Shown here piece after piece: positions 1 to 7,664 of a DNA stretch of 18,231 bases. The notes beneath the pieces are model-generated. The model was given only the letters and a program-made list of their open reading frames with translations. It ran no database searches and was not told the DNA's origin. Source of the DNA: Phialocephala subalpina (taxonomy: Eukaryota; Ascomycota; Leotiomycetes; Helotiales; Mollisiaceae); NCBI GenBank assembly GCA_900073065.1, contig FJOG01000030.1, forward strand, positions 60,772 through 79,002, written 5' to 3'. Position 1 is the stretch's first letter; each line of letters begins with the position of its first letter. The translations under genes and the position numbers were made by a program.

Positions 1-1008
1 TGCCGCGTTGCAGTACCCAGCTCGTCCCTTCTCTCAGCATCGCATGGGTCAGTCTGCCGGAACAAGATCCGTCGGGGAAAGGAGCATAAAGTGAGTTGGA
101 TATCGTCTGGCTATTATCATTGGAATTCCCAGGCTACAGAGTGTCAAATCTGCCTGGTTTTAGGGTCAGCTGCGAGAAACCGAACAGACGAGCCCTACGC
201 TGTGCATTTCAGCCGCCTGGAGGATCGAATGCATGAAGCCACGCCCATCAGCCCTTATATCAATCGCCATCCAATTACATCCGTGTTATCCGACAACGAT
301 AGGGGTGTCTGGTATCCTCTGCTGATTCGATCGGCATGATCATGGACAAGAACCAACACTCCTGCCTCCTAGTCCGTGATAAGAAAGGAGCGAATAACAG
401 CATACATTCTCTCTCAAGGCGCTCCAGATGTCTGGCATCAGCATCCTCGCATCAAGCAGAGCATTGTCGACAAGGAGTTCAAGCATCGGACAGCCCCATC
501 TCGTTGGCCTAACGGATGCATCACATCCGAGATGCCTTGAGGGCCACACCTGTCCAGGATTCGCAAGGCGACGCGATATCTTGACAGACCCCGATCAAGA
601 GGCTTGCGGCGAATGGGACCCAGTTGGTACTTGGGACGAGGAGGTGGGTCCATACCTGGTGATGAAGGTGGTGGTCGGGGATTGTCAAACATCCCTTAAG
701 GACGACGCTCTTCAGCCAGGAGAGGAGATAGTATTCCAGAGGCGAAAGTTCGCGGATCTTGGGAGCAGTGCGCGACTCTTAGAGGAAGGTGTGGAGAATT
801 ATTTGGAAGTTCCTGGCTCTCAGCTTGAACTATTTATATTATTCATGCCTCACAAGCCGCTTCGGACGGCCTGGTCTTATCTGTCGCCAATGGTGTGACT
901 GCTCCAAGTGTGACCGGGCTGTCACCAACTCGCGAATGGAGAGCAAGAAGTCTGACCCCGTGGACAACATTTAACCCTGGATTGGCATGTGCGAGGCCGA
1001 TGCCAGCA
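1..1008. other. No convincing gene in this stretch
   Basis: This stretch holds no gene I can support. The longest ATG-started reading frame is on the plus strand at 428-898 (156 codons). Its second half (about residues 60-135) has a reasonable amino acid mix, but its first half is Ser/Arg/Leu-rich like random DNA, it has no recognised motif and no leader sequence typical of the other genes here. It could be a lineage-specific gene or noise. Confidence 0.5.
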
Positions 1009-1098
1009 GATAAATACCCCCCAACTTCCCCTCGCGAAGTCTCCAACTCTCATCAACTTTCACTCCCAATTTCTTCAACCTCATCTTCACCTTCAATC
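1009..1098 (+). promoter_or_regulatory. TATA-like box and pyrimidine-rich leader of the 1099 gene
   Basis: GATAAATA at 1009-1016 is followed by about 75 nt of strongly C/T-rich sequence with repeated CAACTTTCA / CTTCAACC tracts that runs up to the ATG at 1099. This is the usual layout of a filamentous-fungal core promoter and 5' leader. It is also the reason for choosing the ATG at 1099 over the in-frame ATG at 895. Confidence 0.5.
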
Positions 1099-2022
1099 AT
1101 GCGTCAACTCAGAAATGGTCGATGTGTTGAAGTCAATTCGACACCTTCCAACACAAGAAAACGCGGCTCGAGGGAGCAGCGTGAGCCTTTGACGGCCGCC
1201 GTGAACGACGCTTCTAGTGAAGTCGCGATGCTCGCAGGCCTTTTTGCTGCTGCGAATGACGACTCTGAGCTTCTTATGAACGACACTTCTGGAGGAGTCC
1301 CGATGATCACAGGCACCTCGAAGGCTGCGATTGGAGATCCTGGCACTAGCACCACGGCAGAGGATGTAGCACGTGCTCCATCCAGAGTTACTCCAACAAA
1401 CGAAGGCCCAACTTCTGGGCCGTCAACCAATCCGACAGCAGACAACACAGCAGATGATCACAGCGATCCAACCGGAAGTATGCCTGCCAATCCTTCAGGC
1501 GAGGTTGGGAACATGGCGAGCTCCGATCCAGCCACTGATTCGCCCAATTCGACAGTCGAGGACACGGCAGACGGCCCCTCTCCCGGACATGCGCCGGCCG
1601 CCCTATCTAATCCGACACTCGAGGATGTGCCAAACGATCCCACCGGAGATGCGCAGACTGATGCTATGATTTCTGATGAGGAACTTGAATTCGAGAAGTC
1701 TGAATACAAGGTGGTGCCCGAATTCGTCCGCCGACTCATCGGTAACGATGAACTCGTTGATGAGGAGGAAGAGTTTCTGCGATCCGAGCTTAATGCGACT
1801 GCGGCAACACTAGGCCTTCTCGAATTTGTTCGCAGACGCGTTGAAGGATATCGCAGGGGACTTAATCGATTTCGTCGACAATTGGAAGATCGGACTGGTG
1901 GTGAAAGCAGTGGGAAAGGAGTTGAGCTGGGAAGGGGACTTAAGAAGGGAAGAGTCGAGAAGGCAAAGAGAGTTGAGAAGGGAAAGGGTCTTGGGAAGAG
2001 GGTTCATGTTACTTCCAACTAG
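1099..2022 (+). CDS. Low-complexity acidic protein with basic C-terminal tail (hypothetical)
   Basis: This is a 307-codon intronless reading frame of unrecognised family. The frame is open upstream to 895, but the ATG at 1099 follows a TATA-like box and a C/T-rich leader, so it is preferred. Residues 1-30 are basic. Residues 80-190 are a Ser/Thr/Pro/Asp/Gly-rich disordered region with three imperfect repeats of an NPT-x-(D/E)-(D/N)-x pattern near residues 111, 150 and 171. Residues 192-263 are rich in Glu, Arg and Leu and look helical, possibly a coiled coil. Residues 280-303 are a Lys/Arg/Gly tail that could act as a nuclear localisation or nucleic-acid-binding segment. The tail is encoded by a purine-rich stretch of near-repeated AAGGGAAGAG units. 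No enzymatic motif is visible. A nuclear role is inference only. Confidence 0.6.
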   Translation: MRQLRNGRCVEVNSTPSNTRKRGSREQREPLTAAVNDASSEVAMLAGLFAAANDDSELLMNDTSGGVPMITGTSKAAIGDPGTSTTAEDVARAPSRVTPTNEGPTSGPSTNPTADNTADDHSDPTGSMPANPSGEVGNMASSDPATDSPNSTVEDTADGPSPGHAPAALSNPTLEDVPNDPTGDAQTDAMISDEELEFEKSEYKVVPEFVRRLIGNDELVDEEEEFLRSELNATAATLGLLEFVRRRVEGYRRGLNRFRRQLEDRTGGESSGKGVELGRGLKKGRVEKAKRVEKGKGLGKRVHVTSN

Positions 2023-2817
2023 TCTTCGTTCTTTATAGCAATGACGTTTCCTTGATGTTTCAACCCACTACTGAGTTCGCCATTCTGAATATGACTTCGT
2101 TCCATGATGCTGACAGCTCGCTTCCTCGGCAACCCCTTTCTTAAGCGGAATGCACATGTGATGCTCAGAATTTTTCTGCAACGTTAGATACAGGATAAGA
2201 AATCAATACTCACTGATATCTCATATAAGAGCAAGACTACAGATTTACACAAGTCTTGTTCAGTGGAATTTTGGTCTCGGTCACAGGGATATCACGTGAT
2301 TAGAGATTGAGGACTTTTCCAGGGTGAAAGACATCCACATTCCCAAGGCATCTCCCCTCGACCTCTTTGGCTATCCCCTATTAAGCAACGCAAGAGGATT
2401 GCCGACCCGTCAAGAAAACAAGCCCATGTTACGAATACGAAGAAGATCACTGCAGACCAATGGGTCTGACTTCAAGGATGATGAGCTGGAGAGGGTTCAC
2501 CCAAGAGAAGACAACCTTCATCTTTTATACCGCGCCATACACAGTGAACACACACTCCGTATATCACACAAGCACCACCTATGCGACACTGACTTCACCA
2601 CCTTCACCGTCACTCCCACCTCTCGTCGCACGTCTCCCACCTGCGCACTCCCTTCCTCTACACCCAAAGGCGTAGCAGTATCGGAGCACAAGTATGGTGA
2701 GGCTATCAAAGGTAGTCGAGAGCTCCCAGACCGAAGCTCAAATGTAGCCTCACTCCACCCGGCCCCCAAACACATCTATCGGTGACTCGCTTCTCCATTC
2801 TGCTGCATGAAGGGGCT
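2023..2817. other. Intergenic region without a supported gene
   Basis: It contains the 3' flank of the 1099 gene and an open frame at 2324-2785 (plus) that begins at a GTG and has no recognisable motif. An A/T-rich patch with ATATCACGTGAT (an E-box-like CACGTG palindrome) lies at about 2289-2300. I see no splice pattern that links the open frame to anything else. Confidence 0.45.
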
Positions 2818-3002
2818 TACGGAGGTACAGCCCACAAGTAATCCAACAGCACTAATAAGGGGTGCCCCAGATGTAAACAAAGCTTTCCCTGATTTAGTAA
2901 TAATAGTAAGGATTTCAATTGTCAGATTGCGGGCAAAGTGTTGTTGACACTAGGGTACCCCCTACTAGTGCTGTTGGATTACTTATGGGCTGTACCTCCG
3001 TA
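2818..3002. mobile_element. MITE with about 50-bp terminal inverted repeats and TA target duplication
   Basis: The left end TACGGAGGTACAGCCC at 2818 is matched in reverse complement by GGGCTGTACCTCCGTA ending at 3002. The similarity extends about 50 nt inward (2818-2868 against 2952-3002) with only a few mismatches. The element is about 185 bp, has no coding capacity, and is bounded by TA on both sides, as for non-autonomous Tc1/mariner/Fot1-type elements (family knowledge; the autonomous partner is not in this window). The neighbouring inverted paralogous sequence at 5012-5102 carries the TA but no element at the equivalent point, which supports insertion at that TA. Confidence 0.75.
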
Positions 3003-3380
3003 TGGTCGTGGAGTAGAGGCGTTCTCAGCCCTGAGTCACTGCCTATAATCGAGAGGTTGGTTGGAAGAGTGAGGCTGAATCTCTAACAAGGGGTCAACTT
3101 GGTCTGCGACCTCCCACTCAACACCTTCCAAGCTTTCCCTGATTTAGTAATAATAGTAAGGATTTCAATTGTCAGATTGCGGGCAAAGTGTTGTTGACAC
3201 TAGGGTACCCCCTACTAGTGCTGTTGGATTACTTATGGGCTGTACCTCCGTATGGTCGTGGAGTAGAGGCGTTCTCAGCCCTGAGTCACTGCCTATAATC
3301 GAGAGGTTGGTTGGAAGAGTGAGGCTGAATCTCTAACAAGGGGTCAACTTGGTCTGCGACCTCCCACTCAACACCTTCCA
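2881..3380. repeat. Perfect 250-bp direct tandem duplication (2881-3130 and 3131-3380)
   Basis: The two 250-bp units read identical base for base. Each unit contains the right-hand two thirds of the MITE (interior plus right inverted repeat) and 128 bp of its right flank, so the second unit carries a MITE copy lacking its left end. The junctions share only one or two bases, so this looks like an end-joining or replication-slippage duplication and not a transposition. The absence of any difference means it is recent, or an assembly artefact. Confidence 0.9.
3001..3091. repeat. Inverted paralogous segment matching 5012-5102
   Basis: The reverse complement of 5012-5102, which contains the last codons and the 3' flank of the proline-rich gene, aligns to 3001-3091 (and to its tandem copy 3251-3341). 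A perfect 28-base block starts at TATGGTCGTGG, and similarity continues through about 60 more bases with scattered substitutions. The left edge of similarity is exactly at the MITE's target TA. Together the copies form a divergent inverted repeat about 2 kb apart. Confidence 0.85.
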
Positions 3381-3441
3381 AATCCTGCTCTGGGCCAGCC
3401 CAGGCGGCCAGAAGTCGAGCACGCGGAAGACTAACGAGCAT
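3286..3441 (-). pseudogene. 51-codon ORF, probable fragment related to the tail of the neighbouring gene
   Basis: A short minus-strand frame runs from ATG 3441 to TGA 3286. The middle is acidic and protein-like (GPEQDLEGVEWEVADQ around residues 16-31). The last about 17 codons lie in the segment that matches, in inverted orientation, the end of the gene at 3952-5019. At that gene the corresponding bases are read in a different frame and include its stop. The 5' part has no match elsewhere in the window. The tandem duplication has separately copied its last part to 3036-3130. It may be the remnant of a diverged duplicate gene. No function can be assigned. Confidence 0.35.
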
Positions 3442-3951
3442 GCACAACCCACTTAATTAAATCACGCCTCCCTACTTTCGGCGATTTTCCCGACTCTTGG
3501 CCTATCAGGTGCTGCGAGGTATGTGTGGTGAATCTCACGTATAACGTCTTCGCCCCAATGGCCAAAAACCAAAGCCAACCATCCCGCCACAGTATTGTAT
3601 GACTTAGCTAGGCTGCGACGTTAACCAACCTCCCAAAGAACGAGACATGCAGGGTTGAATGGGCGCATGTCATTGGGGAATGGTGTGCTTGAGCAACGGC
3701 AATAGGAGTCTCCATCCGCACGACCCTGATCTCGTCCTGTTGTACCGAGTAACAAAACTTTTCGTGTCTATTGCCGGAGTCCCTTCAATCAAGGCTATCA
3801 CGACTCCAATATCAATTTTCGTTCTAAATCCTCTCACGCTGCATTACTCTGCAGTTGCATTGCCATAGACCTCACAATCATCTCTTACAGAGAGGGATAT
3901 CGAAAGCTATTGTATTGAGCTTTCGTTGATCTCACCGTAGCATATCTTTCG
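3442..3951. other. Intergenic region upstream of the proline-rich gene, with a hairpin at 3901-3925
   Basis: No gene was recognised. An ATG frame at 3659-3868 has no support beyond its length. CGAAAGCT at 3901-3908 is reverse-complementary to AGCTTTCG at 3918-3925 with a 9-nt loop, about 25 nt before the start codon at 3952. It could fold in the 5' leader of that mRNA. Confidence 0.5.
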
Positions 3952-5019
3952 ATGTCCTACACGGGGTGTTACGGCTATGGCCCAGAGAATAACTCTGGGC
4001 CATCACAAGCGGTTCAGTTGTAAGTAGAGTTTTTCCGATTCTTGATATTCTTTTAGTTCAGGAGACCAAGGCTAATAACTTGTGCTTCTTCAAGTGCATC
4101 TACCAGTCCACAGCATATAGCTTTACAGTTTGGCTTTCCCCCGCAATCTCTATCATATATACCACCCTCGAATCAATACCCAAATCAAAACCCTTCAAAT
4201 CAATACCCTTCAAATCAATACCCTTCAAATCAATACCCTTCAAATCAATACCCTCCGTACCCTCCGAATCAATACCATCCAAATCCATACCCTCCGTACC
4301 CTCCGTACCCTCCGAATAAATACCCTTCAAATCAAGACCCTCCAGACCCGTACCATCCAAAGATGCCCTCACAACCCTATCCACAACATTATAACGGATC
4401 TTCCCAACTAGACCCGCCGAGGTATTGCACCGAAAGGTTCCAAAACCGCCAGAATCAACCGCCTACGCAGTGGAACCAAGTTCTACCTCCTTCAGAGAAC
4501 TTGCCACACCTTCCAGATCCTCGGAACCGGTACGAACAACTTAGGGTTAACAGCCGTCAGAAGTCCCAACATTCGAGTCGAGGCCGGTACACGATACAGG
4601 GGAAGAGAGTCAACAAAAAATCAATGTTAGAGAATACACCAGCACCTGCCCTGCCAAAAATTCTAGCTCCTGGGGAAAACACTACAGAGTCGTTACAAGG
4701 GAAAAAGGATATTCAAACACGACGAGACTTAAGCGATAATACGCCAGATAAAAATACTACCACTTCTGCATTGGAAAAAGCGGGGACTCCGTCAATTGAT
4801 GATAAGGATGGCGTCCGGTTTCCGAAGCCTGGTGAAGGTTATCGTGAGCTGGCCGAAACTATTAAAGGTCTCGAGAGGAGGATGGGTATGATCCGCATAG
4901 GCGGACAGAGAAGACAACGACAATGGCGAGGGCGAGGGCGAGGGTATCGTCGAAGGCCTCCACCACCACCACCTCCACCACCTCCTCCACCTCCTCCACC
5001 TCCTCCACCTCCTCTTTAG
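3952..5019 (+). CDS. Tyr/Pro-rich disordered protein with PSNQY repeats and terminal polyproline (hypothetical)
   Basis: This is a two-exon model: 3952-4019, intron 4020-4094 (GTAAGT donor, GCTAAT branch, TTCAAG acceptor, 75 nt), then 4095-5019. Splicing joins MSYTGCYGYGPENN... to the repeat-rich frame and gives 330 residues. Residues 45-112 are Tyr/Pro/Asn/Gln-rich with four perfect PSNQY units and several YPP units. Residues 130-260 are polar and disordered. Residues 265-292 contain a short charged helix-like stretch. Residues 294-310 are an Arg/Gly/Gln patch like the RG-rich RNA-binding segments of other proteins. Residues 311-329 are 19 prolines followed by Leu and the stop. No folded domain is recognised. 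The composition resembles condensate-forming or RNA-associated proteins, which is inference. Its 3' end is duplicated in inverted orientation at 3001-3091. Confidence 0.75.
3977..4003. other. Perfect 11-bp hairpin inside exon 1
   Basis: ATGGCCCAGAG (3977-3987), loop AATAA, CTCTGGGCCAT (3993-4003). The G/C-rich stem lies wholly in exon 1, starts 25 nt after the start codon and ends 16 nt before the 5' splice site at 4020. It is well placed to influence splicing or early translation, but no function can be shown from sequence alone. Confidence 0.8.
4191..4250. repeat. 15-bp coding minisatellite, four perfect units
   Basis: The unit CCCTTCAAATCAATA is repeated four times without a mismatch. Its length is a multiple of three, so it encodes PSNQY repeats. 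Degenerate relatives (CCCTCCGTA, CCCTCCGAATCAATA) flank it from about 4162 to 4362 and encode YPP and PPNQY units. Copy number is likely to vary between strains. Confidence 0.95.
4957..5013. repeat. CCT/CCA trinucleotide tract encoding 19 prolines
   Basis: Nineteen consecutive Pro codons alternate CCT and CCA, the second half as near-perfect CCTCCTCCA 9-mers, immediately before CTT TAG. The tract is purine-rich on the opposite strand and prone to slippage. A change by a non-multiple of three would move the protein end into the other frame, which is the frame shared with the inverted copy at 3286-3341. Confidence 0.95.
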
Positions 5020-5959
5020 AGATCGAGCCTCACTCGTCCAACTAACCTCTCCAATTATATGCAATGACTCTGGACTGAGAACGCCTCTACTCCACGACCA
5101 TAAAACATCAGCCAAAATTGGCGTGCGTCTACTGGATCCCACCTAAGGTTGAAACTGGCTGTCTTGCCTTGTCGCCTCGTTTGTTGTCCGTTCTCACGTC
5201 GATGGGGAAGCGCGCCAAGTGTTGAGAAGGATCTAGAGAGCGCGAGGATGGATTTCGGATAACGAGTTGAGCAACGCGGAAGCAAAAGGCAATCTGGCAG
5301 ACGCTACCGCAATTCAAGCAAAAGCGTCAACATATGGCGGCTAGACAAAGAAAATTAGCCATGGGTAGAACGTGGAATTACTGTAGTAGATGGTGGCCTG
5401 CGTTATCGCATAGAGTCATCCTATTAACCTGGCACCCTGGTGGCCAAATTACCCAACCAACAGTTCCATGCCTGTTATTTTTGAATCTGCGGGGGCAATC
5501 ATCTATAGGCGTATATAAATTTCATTAAATACAGCATTTCTACCTACGCTGGAATACTCCCCGGATGCTGGAGGGAGGACTGTGTGGATGTATAGTGTGA
5601 CGCGTTTCTCAAATTGAGACTGCTTAAGACCCCTCTCTAATCCAATATTATTATTACAAAAATGAAACGCCGCATATAGCAGAACCATAAAACGCTCAAA
5701 TTTGATTATAGAACCTGATGCTCGAGACTTCGCGGACGTGTGATCATCAAAATGAATACCCAAAATGGAAGCCTGCTTCATCAAGCTATGTACTGCCATT
5801 ATTTTATAATGAAACCCGCCTATGCCCCCAAGAGATTACTCAATGCCTTGCAACAAATGAAGCAGCGACCGTAATATACCAAGGCCTCAATCCTTCTGAA
5901 TCTCTATGTGCGACCAATATATAACGAATGGGGCATTCCATGATAGCAGGTGAGTCGAT
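5020..5959. other. Region without a supported gene
   Basis: The first 80 bases are the 3' flank of the proline-rich gene and part of the inverted duplication. Beyond that only unsupported short frames occur (5334-5528 and 5718-5924 plus, 5503-5799 minus), none with a motif, leader or splice pattern. The section 5500-5720 is A/T-rich. Confidence 0.5.
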
Positions 5960-6277
5960 TCAAGGATCCAAAATACCTGCATTGTTCGCCGCTGTAGATC
6001 CGTCTCGTGGCAGACCTTTGCAACGTGTCATAAGTTCTTTCTGAAAGTTGCTACTTAGCTTTTGACTTCAATCTCAAAGGAGAAATCAGCTCACCATATC
6101 AAAGTCTTTCGATGACCGGATCTGATAAACATTGTGACGCATCTCGACCTTGTACTGGCCCGGTCCAAGAATGTCATTCAGTTCTGTGGATAGTTTCCGT
6201 GGACTTGACACTAACTTGGAGTGCAGGTTCGTTTCAATAGTCATCTCGTCGACATGCAACTCAGGAGTGGCTGACAT
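5960..6277 (-). CDS. Small spliced protein of unknown function, 87 residues
   Basis: This minus-strand model has exon 1 at 6277-6095, an intron at 6094-6041 (GTGAGC donor, CTTTCAG acceptor, 54 nt, weak GCTAAG branch) and exon 2 at 6040-5960. The junction is in phase 0 and joins SSKDFDM to KELMTRCKGLPRDG. Without splicing the frame stops two codons after the junction. An in-frame TGA at about 6320 and the lack of any AG between it and the ATG support 6277 as the start. The protein is polar with mixed charge, and I see no signal peptide or membrane segment. No family is recognised. The opposite strand is also open here (6150-6377), so strand assignment rests on the intron. Confidence 0.45.
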
Positions 6278-7530
6278 GGAGATATCGGAGCCCGGTGTAG
6301 ACGAATTTGAAGTGGGAAAGTATCAAATTGACTTGCGACTCGAGGAGGAAACCAAAATGATGACCGTCGAAGCCTGATTTCAAAATATAAAATACATATC
6401 GTAGTCTAGTTCGACGAACGATGAGATGACAGCTATTGGGTACTTATATAATAGCTAAATGACTATATCGAGGCTGTGCAGGAAGGGTTTCATATGGACT
6501 AGCCAACGTCGGTTCACAGCGCATGAAATTCGTGACTCATTTAAAAGCGTCCTACGAAGTAGAGCTTTTCATGCAGATCTACTCGGTCTGGATACCAAGC
6601 ATTACGTCGTATGAATACTTCCAATCACTCCCAGCCATGCGAATCCAATGTGCCGCATGTAGAAAGATGTCCAGTCACACGACAACTCAAAAGGGATGGC
6701 TGATACGTAGCTGCCAATCCAGAACTTGTATTGAAGAGAATGTCAAGCGGTTTCAGGCTTATATGACAGCGAATTCTGCTGTTTGGGGGCGAGGCGGACG
6801 CGTTTAGAGGGGCGCCTCTCAGCTTTCCAGCCACTGCTCGACCCACGGATTCCATAGCTGGGATGCACGAACCGCCAATCAAAATCAAGTCCAGGATGAG
6901 GCTTAGCAGTGTGTACCAGCGCAGTTGATTGCTGTCCTATCCAAAGCACGCTGGGTCACGATACCTGAAATCGGATGGCCAACAAGCTGCAGACTGGTTT
7001 CCAATGTATGGCGCCTCAGCGTATCGATTGAATCTACTTATCAATATACAGACGTGAGACTCACAGCAATCGTAGCCAGTGGCTGAAGTGTATCATACGG
7101 AAGGGAAAGGACTGAGACAAATGGCCTTGTTGACGGCCATTATGCATCAGTGCAAGCCCTAGACAAGGCACTTATTGTTAGCAAACATCTATTCATCCAC
7201 GATGTAGTTACACAACAACTCAAAGTGGTCAGAATGGCTGGTAGCTGCCAATTTTTGCGACCCTTGCCCTACTCATCCAGATATTAAGCGCTTCTGCGCA
7301 AACTCACCATTGGAGACTCGACAAACCAACGACACGATGCACCATTCATACCGCCGGAGCGAGGTGAGTCATTGGGATTGAGGATACACACGATTATGGC
7401 CAAATGAGATGTGCGTGGAACGCTTTGTCCTAGCTGGCTGCACGATGGCCAAACGCCAACCATCCCATTACCGCAGCAAAAGGCTGAGATTTCAATCAAC
7501 CTTGTCTTAACATTATCCCTGTTCATGCTC
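6278..7530. other. Long region without a confident gene; one Cys-rich ORF at 6523-6807
   Basis: The only frame worth naming is plus-strand 6523-6807 (94 codons). It contains MRIQCAACRK at residues 39-48 and later Cys pairs (SCQSRTC), but no complete zinc-ribbon or finger spacing. Thirty bases inside it (6632-6661) recur with two differences at 15013-15042. The minus-strand frame at 7284-7526 has no support. The rest shows no coding pattern. Confidence 0.4.
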
Positions 7531-7664
7531 TCATCGTTCTCGCTCTCGTCGTTCTCACTCTCATCATCTTCATCAACTTCATGAATCCACGTACTTTCTC
7601 TTCTGCACCACCATCTTCCACAACGGAATACGAGAATGCTCGGAAGGCTACGTTCTGCTGGTAA
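7531..7664 (+). promoter_or_regulatory. CT-rich leader and overlapping upstream ORF before the zinc-finger gene
   Basis: From about 7531 to 7580 the plus strand is built of imperfect CTCTCATCGTTCTCG repeats, a typical pyrimidine-rich fungal 5' leader. It ends at an ATG (7581) that opens a 27-codon ORF terminating at TAA 7662-7664. The proposed start of the main protein is the next ATG, 7636, in a different frame, so the upstream ORF overlaps the true start. This would be expected to lower translation of the main protein. Alternatively the first ATG marks a frame break in exon 1. Confidence 0.45.

Noticed and set aside
428..898. 156-codon plus-strand ORF
   Set aside because: Only partly protein-like, no motif, no typical leader and no splice pattern; length alone is not enough.
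2324..2785. 153-codon plus-strand ORF
   Set aside because: Starts at GTG, low-quality composition with many Ser/Thr/Pro/His, no supporting signals.
4100..4384. Minus-strand repeat ORF opposite the PSNQY region
   Set aside because: Antisense shadow of the coding minisatellite; the plus strand has a coherent spliced gene.
5503..5799. 98-codon minus-strand ORF
   Set aside because: No motif, A/T-rich surroundings, no start context or introns; probably chance.
6150..6377. Plus-strand ORF overlapping the small spliced gene
   Set aside because: Composition is plausible, but the minus strand has a consistent intron and continues in frame; kept as an alternative only.
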